DNA of 64,000 bases, taken from the NCBI GenBank assembly GCA_002718415.1, contig PBEM01000009.1:62001-126000 (forward strand), in the 5' to 3' direction. Below are positions 35,830 to 43,775 of this stretch, in pieces. Within the stretch, counting starts at the first letter, position 1. Every line of letters begins with the position of its first letter. The position numbers and the translations under genes are program-made. This stretch comes from Chloroflexota bacterium (GTDB lineage: Bacteria > Chloroflexota > Dehalococcoidia > Lucifugimonadales > Lucifugimonadaceae). The notes under the pieces were generated by a model, which worked only from the letters and a program-made list of their open reading frames with translations, was not told where the DNA came from and made no database searches.

Positions 35830-36819
35830 TTAGAACCATAAAGATTTGTTTACTATGTTCAGTAATTCATTATTATTTTGGAACCGATAAAAATTTTCAA
35901 TAATTATTTCGAATCTCCTATCATCTATATTTAAATCTCCATATGCAGCTATATGAGGCGTTAGTATAATGTTTGGAGCATCCCATAATGGATGATTAAT
36001 TGGTAATGGTTCTATTTCATATACATCTAGTGCTGCACCAGCTATATAATTCTTTCTTAGAGCAGTATTTAAATCATCAAGTTTAGTAGTCATACCTCTA
36101 CCTATATTTATAAAATTACTCGTTTTTTTCATAATTTTGAATTTATCTAAATCAAATAAACCTTCTGTCTCAGGTGTGTGTGGGATAGTAAGTACTACAA
36201 AATCTGATAGTGGGAGATAATAATCTAATTTTTCGGGTGTAGAAAGAATATCTATATAATCAAAATTTTCTTTTTCTATAGAATCTATACCTATAACTTT
36301 CATTCCAATTGATTTACATAATTTAGCAGTTTCTTTACCTATTCCTCCTACACCTATTATTAGTACGGTTGATTCTGGAAGGAAAGTTGAATGATACTTT
36401 GGAGTTTCAAGAGGTTCCCATTTTTTAGAAATTTGTTGGGTGATATAAAGATTTATATGTTTTGTTAGTGATAACATTAGAGCTAGAATATGTACAGAAA
36501 TATGATCATTGTAAATTCCTCGAAAGTTAGTCACTTTTGCAGGATGTTTAATTAATTCTTCGAAATAATAACCAGCAGGAGGGGCAGCAGCTGGTGCTTG
36601 AATCCATTTAAGATTTGTTGCATGAGACAACATTTCTCGATCTAGGGTGCCAAAAATAGCATCAGCTTCAATAATTTCTGATAAAGCTTCTTCTCTAGTA
36701 TTAGGTACTTTTATATTCCAGTTATCAAATCTATCTTGTAACTTTACTTGCCAATTTTTAATTATCTCAGAGTGTGGAGGCAAGAATACAAAATTTATTT
36801 GTTTATTGTTTTTTGTCAT
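35830..36819 (-). CDS. D-2-hydroxyacid dehydrogenase family protein (second type)
   Basis: A 329-residue NAD(P)-linked oxidoreductase. The Rossmann motif is 'LIIGVGGIGKETAKL', the substrate arginine is in 'INIGRGMTTKLDD', and the glutamate-histidine relay is in 'DVYEIEPLP' and 'LTPHIAAYGD'. This C-terminal half is closest to glyoxylate/hydroxypyruvate reductase A-like enzymes. The N-terminal domain is more divergent. Reduction of a short 2-keto acid is likely. It lies 22 bases upstream of the Nudix gene on the same strand and may share a transcript. It is divergent from the PAC2-family gene. Confidence 0.88.
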   Translation of the reverse strand: MTKNNKQINFVFLPPHSEIIKNWQVKLQDRFDNWNIKVPNTREEALSEIIEADAIFGTLDREMLSHATNLKWIQAPAAAPPAGYYFEELIKHPAKVTNFRGIYNDHISVHILALMLSLTKHINLYITQQISKKWEPLETPKYHSTFLPESTVLIIGVGGIGKETAKLCKSIGMKVIGIDSIEKENFDYIDILSTPEKLDYYLPLSDFVVLTIPHTPETEGLFDLDKFKIMKKTSNFINIGRGMTTKLDDLNTALRKNYIAGAALDVYEIEPLPINHPLWDAPNIILTPHIAAYGDLNIDDRRFEIIIENFYRFQNNNELLNIVNKSLWF

Positions 36820-36912
36820 AATATTTTTGAACTAACTTTCATAATAAAATTTTCGATAATAATGATTATATTTGGTAATATATATTTTTAGAAAATATGA
36901 AATTATAATACT

Positions 36913-37791
36913 ATGGCATTAAAAGATTTTAAAATAGAAGATGTACAACTTTTTCCTGGTGTTACATATTGTATTGCTACTTTACATCCATGGATAAATG
37001 TAGGAAATGTTTCAAAATTAGTTATAGATAGATTATCTAAAAATTTTGGCGCAAAAAAAATTGGTGAGTTAATTCGACCTAGCGAATTTTATGATTATAC
37101 TCGTTATAGACCAAAAATAGAAATTAACTCTGATAAGAGGTCTGTATTAATACCTAACACAAAAATTAGTTTAATAAAAATTGATCAAATAAAAACAAAT
37201 TTAATATTATTAGAGATGTTAGAACCACATATGTTTTCAGAAAAATTTAATGATTCAATTATTTCTTTGTTGAAATTTTTAAATGTTCAAAAATATCTTA
37301 TGATAGGTTCAATGTATGATTCGGTACCACACACTAGGGCATTATTAGTGTCTGGATCAGTTAGAGGGGACACATATCCTGATATAGGGAAGGTAAATTT
37401 TTCGGAATCTACCTACACTGGACCTACTTCTATAACATCACAGATTTCTGAAAGAATAAATATTGAATTAGGTATTAGTACAATGTCTCTTATAGTACAT
37501 CTACCTCTTTATTTAAAATTGGATAATGATTTTTCTGGAGCGACTAGAATACTGAATATATTATCAAAAATATATAATTTAGATTTGGATTTACCAGAAA
37601 GTAAGTTGGGTATAGAGCAATATTCTCAAATCAATCCAGCGCTAATTGGGAATGATTCTCTCAAAAAGCTTATTGCAAAATTTGAAGTCGATTATGATGA
37701 AAAAAAACCATCTACTCAGCAAAATTATACTCTTTCACCTGAGGTAGAAAATTTTCTTAAAGAAATATCTGAAGATTATAATGAAAATTAG
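36913..37791 (+). CDS. PAC2 (proteasome assembly chaperone) family protein
   Basis: A 292-residue protein of the PAC2/COG2047-like group, known from actinobacteria, chloroflexi and archaea. Recognisable blocks are 'LHPWINVGNVSKLVIDRLS', 'IGSMYDSVPHTR' and 'SIVHLP'-type strands with a central 'TGPTSITSQI', followed by a helical acidic C-terminus. Eukaryotic homologues assist 20S proteasome assembly. The bacterial role is unknown, and no proteasome gene is in this window. It stands alone, with a 93-base gap before it and a convergent dehydrogenase after it. Confidence 0.8.
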   Translation: MALKDFKIEDVQLFPGVTYCIATLHPWINVGNVSKLVIDRLSKNFGAKKIGELIRPSEFYDYTRYRPKIEINSDKRSVLIPNTKISLIKIDQIKTNLILLEMLEPHMFSEKFNDSIISLLKFLNVQKYLMIGSMYDSVPHTRALLVSGSVRGDTYPDIGKVNFSESTYTGPTSITSQISERINIELGISTMSLIVHLPLYLKLDNDFSGATRILNILSKIYNLDLDLPESKLGIEQYSQINPALIGNDSLKKLIAKFEVDYDEKKPSTQQNYTLSPEVENFLKEISEDYNEN

Positions 37792-37798
37792 TAATTAA

Positions 37799-38689
37799 TT
37801 ATTTCTTGACTTCAACGCCACTTAATGATTCTACATAATGAAGTATTGCAGAATGATCGTTTTTACCTTTTCCTGATTGCATCAATGAAGCTAAAATCTG
37901 TTGTAGGTTTGCTGTGACTTGTATAGGCACACCTAAAGATTTTGCAGTCGACATTGCGTTATTAATATCCTTATAATGTAGTTCGATTCTAAATCCAGGA
38001 TCAAAATTTCTATTAAACATCATTGGTGCTTTAGCATTCATAACGTTCGATCCAGCTAATCCACCTTTAATAGCTTCAAATATTATTTCTGGATTTACTC
38101 CAGCTTTTGTTGCAAGAACTAAAGCTTCAGATAAAGCATGTATATTTGCTGCTACTATAATTTGATTTGCTAGTTTAGTTACATTACCTGCACCATGATC
38201 CCCACATAATACGGATGATTTTCCCACAATATCAAAAATTGGTTTGGCATTATCAAAATCTTTGGTGTTTCCTCCTGCCATAATTGCTAGATCTCCAGAT
38301 ATTGCAAATGGTTCTCCTCCTGATACAGGGGCGTCAATAAAATTTATTTTTTTATCGAGTAATTTTTTTGCAATTGATTTTGATATTTCTGGCTCTATTG
38401 ATGACATATCTATTACTAGGTCGTTCTCTGAGGCTCCTTCTATTATTCCATTATTACCTGTAATAACCTCTAAAGATTGTGGACTATCCTGAACCATTGT
38501 TATTGTGATATCACTGTTTCTAGCAGTATCGGCTGGAGATGATCTTCCTATCGCACCTATTCTAGTTAAATCTTCTATATTTTCTTTGTGTCTATCAAAA
38601 ACAGATAACTCATAACCTGCATTTTTAATATTAATCGCCATTGGTTTACCCATAATACCTAAACCAATAAAACCAATCTTTTTATTCAT
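37799..38689 (-). CDS. Beta-hydroxyacid dehydrogenase (3-hydroxyisobutyrate / tartronate-semialdehyde reductase family)
   Basis: A 296-residue NAD(P)-dependent enzyme. The cofactor motif is 'GFIGLGIMGKPMA' at the N-terminus, the substrate block is 'DAPVSGGEPFA', and the catalytic lysine is in 'GAGNVTKLANQ'. 'HYKDINNAM' is the usual C-terminal segment. It oxidises or reduces beta-hydroxyacids such as 3-hydroxyisobutyrate or tartronate semialdehyde. ATG 38689 with GGAGAG upstream is the start; a longer frame would run into the preceding gene. It lies 23 bases behind the flavin reductase and is probably co-transcribed. Confidence 0.92.
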   Translation of the reverse strand: MNKKIGFIGLGIMGKPMAINIKNAGYELSVFDRHKENIEDLTRIGAIGRSSPADTARNSDITITMVQDSPQSLEVITGNNGIIEGASENDLVIDMSSIEPEISKSIAKKLLDKKINFIDAPVSGGEPFAISGDLAIMAGGNTKDFDNAKPIFDIVGKSSVLCGDHGAGNVTKLANQIIVAANIHALSEALVLATKAGVNPEIIFEAIKGGLAGSNVMNAKAPMMFNRNFDPGFRIELHYKDINNAMSTAKSLGVPIQVTANLQQILASLMQSGKGKNDHSAILHYVESLSGVEVKK

Positions 38690-38712
38690 AATATTCTCTC
38701 CAATAATTGTTA

Positions 38713-39489
38713 TTAGTCGTCGTCTTTCCAAAATCTTTCTTCAATGAAATAGAAATCTGTGTTGGAAAATCTTTGATTTACATCTTCAATCATTTGAGGA
38801 TGTCCGCAAGCATATACACAAGTTTCTTTAGGATTCAATTTTCTTTGTTCTACATAATCTTCTACTAAAGTATTTATTCTTCCTTTTGCACCATTCCATC
38901 CAGAATTTCTTTTCTCATCCGGTCTACTTATTGAAGGATAAAAATCAATATTATTATATTCTTCTGATAGACTTTTTAATTCTTTATCGTATCCGAACTC
39001 ATCAACATAGCTTGCACCTTCCAAAACATAAAAATTGTAATTTTCTCTCTTTATTTCATTATCATTTTGCCATTGATTATCATTAAGATATTTTCTAAGC
39101 ATAGAAACATATGGAACTGTCCCTGTCACAGTACCTACCATAACGTGATTTTTATAATTTGGTTGAAAAACAAAAAGCCCTTTCGCTCTTGGGCGAATAG
39201 TAAGTTCTTCACCTATATTTAATTCTTGTATTATTGGTGTGAGATTTCCGTCTGGAGGAGGAACTACTTCAATAAATAGTTCAATTTCTTTTTCATCAGG
39301 TGAAGATACTATTGAATATGGTCTTTCAATACCATTTTTACCTATAGTGCAATATTGTCCAGGTTTAAAATTAAAAGGATCAGAAGTTTCAATCCAAATT
39401 TTAAGTAAATCTTCTGTAAGGTCTTCTCTACGAGTAATTTTACATGTTGAAAATTTACCCTTAATTGTGGATGATTGAGATGTAGTCAT
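38713..39489 (-). CDS. Ferredoxin/flavodoxin-NADP reductase-type oxidoreductase
   Basis: A 258-residue flavoprotein of the FNR fold. The FAD part has 'FKPGQYCTIG' and 'RPYSIVSSPDE', the diagnostic RxYS motif. The NAD(P) part has 'VGTVTGTVPYVSMLR', 'CVYACGHPQMIEDV' and a C-terminal aromatic ending 'FIEERFW'. It moves electrons between NADPH and a ferredoxin or flavodoxin, or an attached oxygenase. No ferredoxin domain is fused. AGGAG precedes the ATG. It leads an apparent two-gene unit with the beta-hydroxyacid dehydrogenase and is divergent from a DAO-type oxidase across a strong palindrome. Confidence 0.9.
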   Translation of the reverse strand: MTTSQSSTIKGKFSTCKITRREDLTEDLLKIWIETSDPFNFKPGQYCTIGKNGIERPYSIVSSPDEKEIELFIEVVPPPDGNLTPIIQELNIGEELTIRPRAKGLFVFQPNYKNHVMVGTVTGTVPYVSMLRKYLNDNQWQNDNEIKRENYNFYVLEGASYVDEFGYDKELKSLSEEYNNIDFYPSISRPDEKRNSGWNGAKGRINTLVEDYVEQRKLNPKETCVYACGHPQMIEDVNQRFSNTDFYFIEERFWKDDD

Positions 39490-39548
39490 TTTAAATATTT
39501 CTCCTAAAAAAAATCAACTACTATAGGGTAACTCAATAAATAATCATT

Positions 39549-39572
39549 TGTAGTAACTTGAATGTTACTACA
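39549..39572. promoter_or_regulatory. Perfect 9-6-9 palindrome, candidate operator
   Basis: TGTAGTAAC (39549-39557) and GTTACTACA (39564-39572) flank TTGAAT. It lies in the 144-base gap between the flavin reductase (minus) and the DAO oxidase (plus), 60 bases before the oxidase start. The perfect 24-base dyad with unusual G/C content for this region suggests a repressor or activator site, possibly of the GntR class. No regulator gene is adjacent. Confidence 0.6.
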
Positions 39573-39633
39573 GACAATTTTAAAATGAAAATACTAAAAA
39601 TTATATATTTTTAGTTGGATCTGAGTGAAATTT

Positions 39634-40743
39634 ATGAATATTTGTATTGTGGGCGGAGGAATTGTAGGGTGTGCAGCAGCATATTATTTATCTAAAGCAG
39701 GAAATGATGTTACTCTACTTGAAAAAGATGATATAGCGTCAAAGGCTTCTGGATTTTCTTTTGGTGGCCTATTACCTCCAATGGTTTCAGATCAAGATAA
39801 ATTGAATTTATTTACAGATTTTTCTATTCAGCTACATAAAAAATTATTTTCTGATCTTTCATCAAAAAATATAAATTATGGATTTCGCAAAAAAAATTCT
39901 CTTATTCTCGCTACCAGTGAGGATGAGTTAAAAAATATAATTGAATTTTCTTCAGGAATGTATTTTCCTAGTGGTCAAAATCCCGTAATACTTAATCATG
40001 GTGAAATAAGTCATATTGACGCGAGAATTTCCGATAAAGTTTTAGGAGGATTATATATAAATAATTCTTATGATGTTGACGCTTTTAATTTATGCTCTTC
40101 ACTCTGGTACGCAGCAAAAAAATATGGAGCAAAATTAATTAAGGATGAAGTTATATCAATTGATGTTAAAAATAATTCAGTCCGATCGATAGCTTTAAAA
40201 TATTCTAAAAAAAAAATAAATACCCAAAATGTAATTTTGGCTGCAGGTCCATGGAGTAAATTATTAACTGAATCATTAGGTATAGATATACCCTTAAAAC
40301 CACTAAAGGGCCAGATACTTAGATTTGATAACGAAAATCATCCTGATATGAATATAAATTTTTGGTGGGGAGCTAACTATATTTCAACAAAATATGATGG
40401 ATATTTATGGGCAGGTACCACTGAAGAAGATGTTGGCTTTGATCAGAATATAGATAAGAAAGGTGCTCAAAGTATACTTTCTTCTTGTATAGAAATTTTT
40501 CCTTATATCAAAAAATTAAAGATAATTAAACAAACAGCATGTCTTAGGCCAATTACTAGTGATTTACGTCCAATTATTGAAAATTTTCCAAATGAAATTT
40601 CTGGTTTAGTATTGTCAACTGGTGGCGGAAGAAATGGGATTTTATTTGGTCCAGCTATGGGGTATATTGCTGCTGAAATGGTTTTATCAAAAAAAAATTC
40701 AGTTGATACTGCTTTTTTAAATTTAAAAAGGTTTAATAATTGA
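39634..40743 (+). CDS. FAD-dependent oxidoreductase, DAO family
   Basis: A 369-residue flavoenzyme of the glycine/sarcosine/D-amino-acid oxidase family. The dinucleotide-binding motif is 'CIVGGGIVGCAAAYYLSKAG' at the N-terminus, with the glutamate that binds ribose at 'LLEKDD'. 'GGLLPP' and the C-terminal 'TGGGRNGILFGPAMG' are family blocks. It would oxidise a secondary or D-amino acid. An aldolase acting on D-beta-hydroxy amino acids lies 4 kb away, so D-amino acid use is a plausible theme. The ATG at 39634 is preferred to a GTG at 39625. It is followed by the pyr attenuator. Confidence 0.9.
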   Translation: MNICIVGGGIVGCAAAYYLSKAGNDVTLLEKDDIASKASGFSFGGLLPPMVSDQDKLNLFTDFSIQLHKKLFSDLSSKNINYGFRKKNSLILATSEDELKNIIEFSSGMYFPSGQNPVILNHGEISHIDARISDKVLGGLYINNSYDVDAFNLCSSLWYAAKKYGAKLIKDEVISIDVKNNSVRSIALKYSKKKINTQNVILAAGPWSKLLTESLGIDIPLKPLKGQILRFDNENHPDMNINFWWGANYISTKYDGYLWAGTTEEDVGFDQNIDKKGAQSILSSCIEIFPYIKKLKIIKQTACLRPITSDLRPIIENFPNEISGLVLSTGGGRNGILFGPAMGYIAAEMVLSKKNSVDTAFLNLKRFNN

Positions 40744-40790
40744 CTTTTTTTTCAAATAACTTATAGAATTGTAATTGAAAAATTTAATAA

Positions 40791-40821
40791 CCTTTAAGTT
40801 TTATCCAGAGAGGTAACAAGG
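40791..40821 (+). promoter_or_regulatory. PyrR-binding anti-antiterminator hairpin
   Basis: The leader before pyrR holds a close match to the PyrR-binding consensus ARUCCNGNGAGGYU: UAUCCAGAGAGGUA at 40802-40815. It folds as expected: lower stem CCUU (40791-40794) with AAGG (40818-40821), upper stem UUA(U)CC (40801-40806) with GGUAA (40812-40816), one bulged U, and an AGAGA loop. With UMP bound, PyrR stabilises this hairpin and lets the downstream terminator form. The fold was drawn by eye. Confidence 0.85.
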
Positions 40822-40850
40822 TAAATAAAAATGCAATTTCTTTCAAATAT

Positions 40851-40874
40851 CCTCGCGTATATGCGGGGTTTTTT
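40851..40874 (+). terminator. Intrinsic terminator of the pyr attenuator
   Basis: CCTCGC (40851-40856) pairs with GCGGGG (40863-40868) around a 6-base loop (one G-U pair), followed by six T. It lies 31 bases before the pyrR start. GAGG of the PyrR-binding loop (40810-40813) could instead pair with CCTC (40851-40854), giving the competing antiterminator. It thus controls the whole pyr operon by UMP. Confidence 0.85.
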
Positions 40875-40905
40875 ATTTAATAGTAATTATTAGAGTAGTA
40901 ATATT

Positions 40906-41448
40906 TTGAGTCAAATTTTAATGGATCAAACTAATATCTCTCGTTCAATAAAAAGAATATCTTTTGAAATAATTGAAAATAATCAATTAGAGAATTTAGT
41001 TTTAGTTGGAATTCATACTAGAGGTGTTAATTTAGCTCAACGTATAAGAGATAATATTCGTTTAAATTCAGGACATGAATTTACAGTAAATAAATTGAAT
41101 CCAATACGTTTTAGAGATGATTCAAAAATTTTAGATCCTAATACTCTTAATACAACTTCTCTAAATAATGATATAAATAATAAAACAGTCATTCTTATAG
41201 ATGATGTTTTATATACTGGAAGGACTGTTCGAGCGTCTATACAGGCTTTATCAGAATATGGAAGAGCAAAAAACATTAAGATAGCAGTATTAGTTGATAG
41301 AGGTCACAGAGAAATACCTATTAAGCCAGATTATGTAGGGAAAAATATACCTACTTCTGCAGAAGAAAAGATTAGTGTTAAATTTATTGAAGTTGATGGG
41401 ATTGATAGAGTTGATTTATTCTTACCTGAAGGAGAATTATCAAAATAA
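40906..41448 (+). CDS. pyrR: PyrR bifunctional regulator / uracil phosphoribosyltransferase
   Basis: A 180-residue phosphoribosyltransferase-fold protein. It binds pyr mRNA and attenuates the operon when UMP is high, and often has uracil phosphoribosyltransferase activity. The PRPP motif is 'VILIDDVLYTGRTVRAS', and 'LVGIHTRGVNLAQRI' and 'LVDRGHREIPI' are family blocks. The N-terminus 'MSQILMDQTNISRSI' fits PyrR best with the TTG at 40906 as start; an ATG five codons in is the alternative. It is first in pyrR-pyrB-pyrC-carA-carB and sits behind its own binding site and terminator. Confidence 0.95.
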   Translation: MSQILMDQTNISRSIKRISFEIIENNQLENLVLVGIHTRGVNLAQRIRDNIRLNSGHEFTVNKLNPIRFRDDSKILDPNTLNTTSLNNDINNKTVILIDDVLYTGRTVRASIQALSEYGRAKNIKIAVLVDRGHREIPIKPDYVGKNIPTSAEEKISVKFIEVDGIDRVDLFLPEGELSK

Positions 41449-42410
41449 TGAATTTAATAGATGATAAAGAAGAATCTCGAAGAGGACGAAAAGTTAATCA
41501 TTTACTTGACGTTGATTCTCTTTCATTAAATTCCGTTAATACTATTATAAATTCATCTAAAAAAGCTAAAAGTATTTTACTTTCAAAAAATAAGACTCTT
41601 TCACTTAAGGGCAAAACTATTGTAAGTATTTTTTTCGAAAACAGCACTAGAACTAGAGTTTCTTTTGAACAAGCTGGAAAAATTCTGGGTGCAGATGTAA
41701 TAAATGTTAATGTTCCCTCCAGTAGTATTTCAAAGGGGGAATCAATTTTAAATACGGTGAAGACTATACAGTCAATTGGTATGGATAGTCTTATAGTTAG
41801 GCATAATCATTCAGGAGTACCTTATTTTATTGCTAGAAATGTTAATGTTCCAGTTATTAATGCTGGAGATGGAATGCATGCACATCCCACTCAATCTCTT
41901 CTAGATATTTTTACTATTAAAACTGAAATAGGTGACATAAAAAATAAGAAAATATTAATTATTGGAGATGTAAAACATTCTAGGGTAGCTAGATCTAATA
42001 TTAATTTACTTGTCAGATTAGGAGCAAAAATTACTGTAGCGGCTCCTACTACGTTACTTCCAGATTCATGGATAGGAATTAATAAAAAAGATTTCAAAAT
42101 TATTAGTCACTATAAAAAAATGGAATCAAATTTATCTGATACTGATTTAATTATGCTTCTTCGAGTACAAAAGGAAAGACAAGATCAGGGTTCCTTACCT
42201 AATTTGGAAGAATATTCAAAATTATGGGGATTGACTAAATATCGATATGATACTTTATCTCCCAATACTTTTATTATGCATCCTGGACCTGTTAATGAAG
42301 GTGTAGAGGTCGCATCTGAGTTGTTGAACCATAAAAACTCACTAATAGATAAACAAGTAGAAAATGGCGTAGCGGTAAGAATGGCAGTATTAGAATTTTG
42401 TATTTCATAA
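41448..42410 (+). CDS. pyrB: Aspartate carbamoyltransferase catalytic subunit
   Basis: A 320-residue enzyme that joins carbamoyl phosphate and aspartate, the first committed pyrimidine step. Key motifs are 'FENSTRTRVSFEQA' for carbamoyl phosphate, 'HPTQSLLDIF', 'HSRVARSN' and the C-terminal 'HPGPVNEGVE'. The lysine of the 80s loop is in 'SISKGES'. No PyrI regulatory chain is adjacent. Control is probably at the RNA level through PyrR. The start ATG shares its first base with the pyrR stop (TAATG), so the two are coupled. The length is slightly above the usual 305-310. Confidence 0.97.
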   Translation: MNLIDDKEESRRGRKVNHLLDVDSLSLNSVNTIINSSKKAKSILLSKNKTLSLKGKTIVSIFFENSTRTRVSFEQAGKILGADVINVNVPSSSISKGESILNTVKTIQSIGMDSLIVRHNHSGVPYFIARNVNVPVINAGDGMHAHPTQSLLDIFTIKTEIGDIKNKKILIIGDVKHSRVARSNINLLVRLGAKITVAAPTTLLPDSWIGINKKDFKIISHYKKMESNLSDTDLIMLLRVQKERQDQGSLPNLEEYSKLWGLTKYRYDTLSPNTFIMHPGPVNEGVEVASELLNHKNSLIDKQVENGVAVRMAVLEFCIS

Positions 42411-42431
42411 AGATAGTATTTGGAGTATAGT

Positions 42432-43775
42432 TTGGACAATAAGTATAAAAAATTAATTTTGAAAGGCGGATTTGTTTGTGACCCTTTTCAAAAAATTAAT
42501 CAGATTTCTGACATTGTAATTATTGATGGGAAAATTACTGAAATTAGTAATCTTTTCAAAGATGACACTAAAATAAGTAATGACTTTAAGATAATTGATG
42601 TTAAAGGTATGATTGTTATGCCTGGATTAGTAGATTTGCATACGCATTTAAGAGATCCAGGATACGAATGGAAAGAAGATATTTATTCTGGATCTTTAGC
42701 TGCAGCTAAAGGTGGGTTTACAACAATTTGTGCCATGCCTAATACAAGTCCAGTCCCTGATTCAGCACCTGTGGTGAGAGACTTTTTTAATAAATCAAAA
42801 AATTCAATTATTAGAACTTTACCTTTCGGTTCTATAACTAAAGGTAGATTAGGTAAAAGTTTATCTCCTATGTATGAATTACAGGAAGCTGGAGTAGTAG
42901 GGTTTTCCGATGATGGAGATACTTTAATGGATTCCAATATTATGCGACAAGCTCTTTTATATTCCATAGACACCGGACTACCTATTATAAATCATGCTGA
43001 AGATATAGTAATTAAAAATAATGGAGTTATGAATAGTGGGTTAGTTGCAGATAGATTAGGTTTAAAGGGGACTTTACCATCATCTGAATATTTGATGGTA
43101 AAAAGGGATATAGATTTAGCTTTTGAAACTGGAGGTATAATACATATACCACATATTTCTACTGAACAAACAGTATCGTATATTTTTCAAGCTAAAGATG
43201 CAGGACTAAAATTTTCTTCAGAAGTTACTCCTCACCACTTAACAATGACAGAAGAATGGGTATATGGAGAAAGTGGCATTGATCCTGAATTTCTTTCAGA
43301 AAAATCTTATGATACTAATGCAAAAGTTAATCCTCCTCTTAGAAGTCATAATGATGTGAGCGCTTTAATTCAAGGAATTAATGAAGGAATTATTGATACA
43401 ATTGCTACCGATCATGCTCCACACTCGCTAAGTGATAAAGAGTGTAGTTTTGATGAAGCTGCTCCTGGTATTAATAATATTGAAACTGCTTTTTCCCAAC
43501 TATACGAATTAGTTAAAGATAAAAAGATATCTCTGGAAAAGCTTGTTTCTGCATTATCAGTTAATCCATCAAGAATTTTAAATAAAGAGCCATTTGGATC
43601 ATTACATTTAAATAAACCAGCTGAATTAACGATTTTTGATCCAAATACTTCGTGGGTAGTAAATGAAAAAAATTTATTATCGAAAAGTTCTAACACTCCT
43701 CTAAAGGGAAAGTTATTAAATGGAAAGATTGTATTAACTATTTTTAAAGGAAGGATTGTGTATGATGAACTCTGA
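42432..43775 (+). CDS. pyrC: Dihydroorotase
   Basis: A 447-residue type I dihydroorotase (amidohydrolase barrel) that closes carbamoyl aspartate to dihydroorotate. Zinc ligands are in 'DLHTHLRDPGYEWKED', 'NHAED' and 'HIPHIST', and the catalytic Asp is in 'ATDHAPHS'. 'EVTPHHL' is also typical. The TTG at 42432 has GGAG six bases upstream and is preferred to a TTG four codons earlier. It overlaps the start of carA by about 14 bases. It belongs to the pyr operon. Confidence 0.96.
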   Translation: MDNKYKKLILKGGFVCDPFQKINQISDIVIIDGKITEISNLFKDDTKISNDFKIIDVKGMIVMPGLVDLHTHLRDPGYEWKEDIYSGSLAAAKGGFTTICAMPNTSPVPDSAPVVRDFFNKSKNSIIRTLPFGSITKGRLGKSLSPMYELQEAGVVGFSDDGDTLMDSNIMRQALLYSIDTGLPIINHAEDIVIKNNGVMNSGLVADRLGLKGTLPSSEYLMVKRDIDLAFETGGIIHIPHISTEQTVSYIFQAKDAGLKFSSEVTPHHLTMTEEWVYGESGIDPEFLSEKSYDTNAKVNPPLRSHNDVSALIQGINEGIIDTIATDHAPHSLSDKECSFDEAAPGINNIETAFSQLYELVKDKKISLEKLVSALSVNPSRILNKEPFGSLHLNKPAELTIFDPNTSWVVNEKNLLSKSSNTPLKGKLLNGKIVLTIFKGRIVYDEL

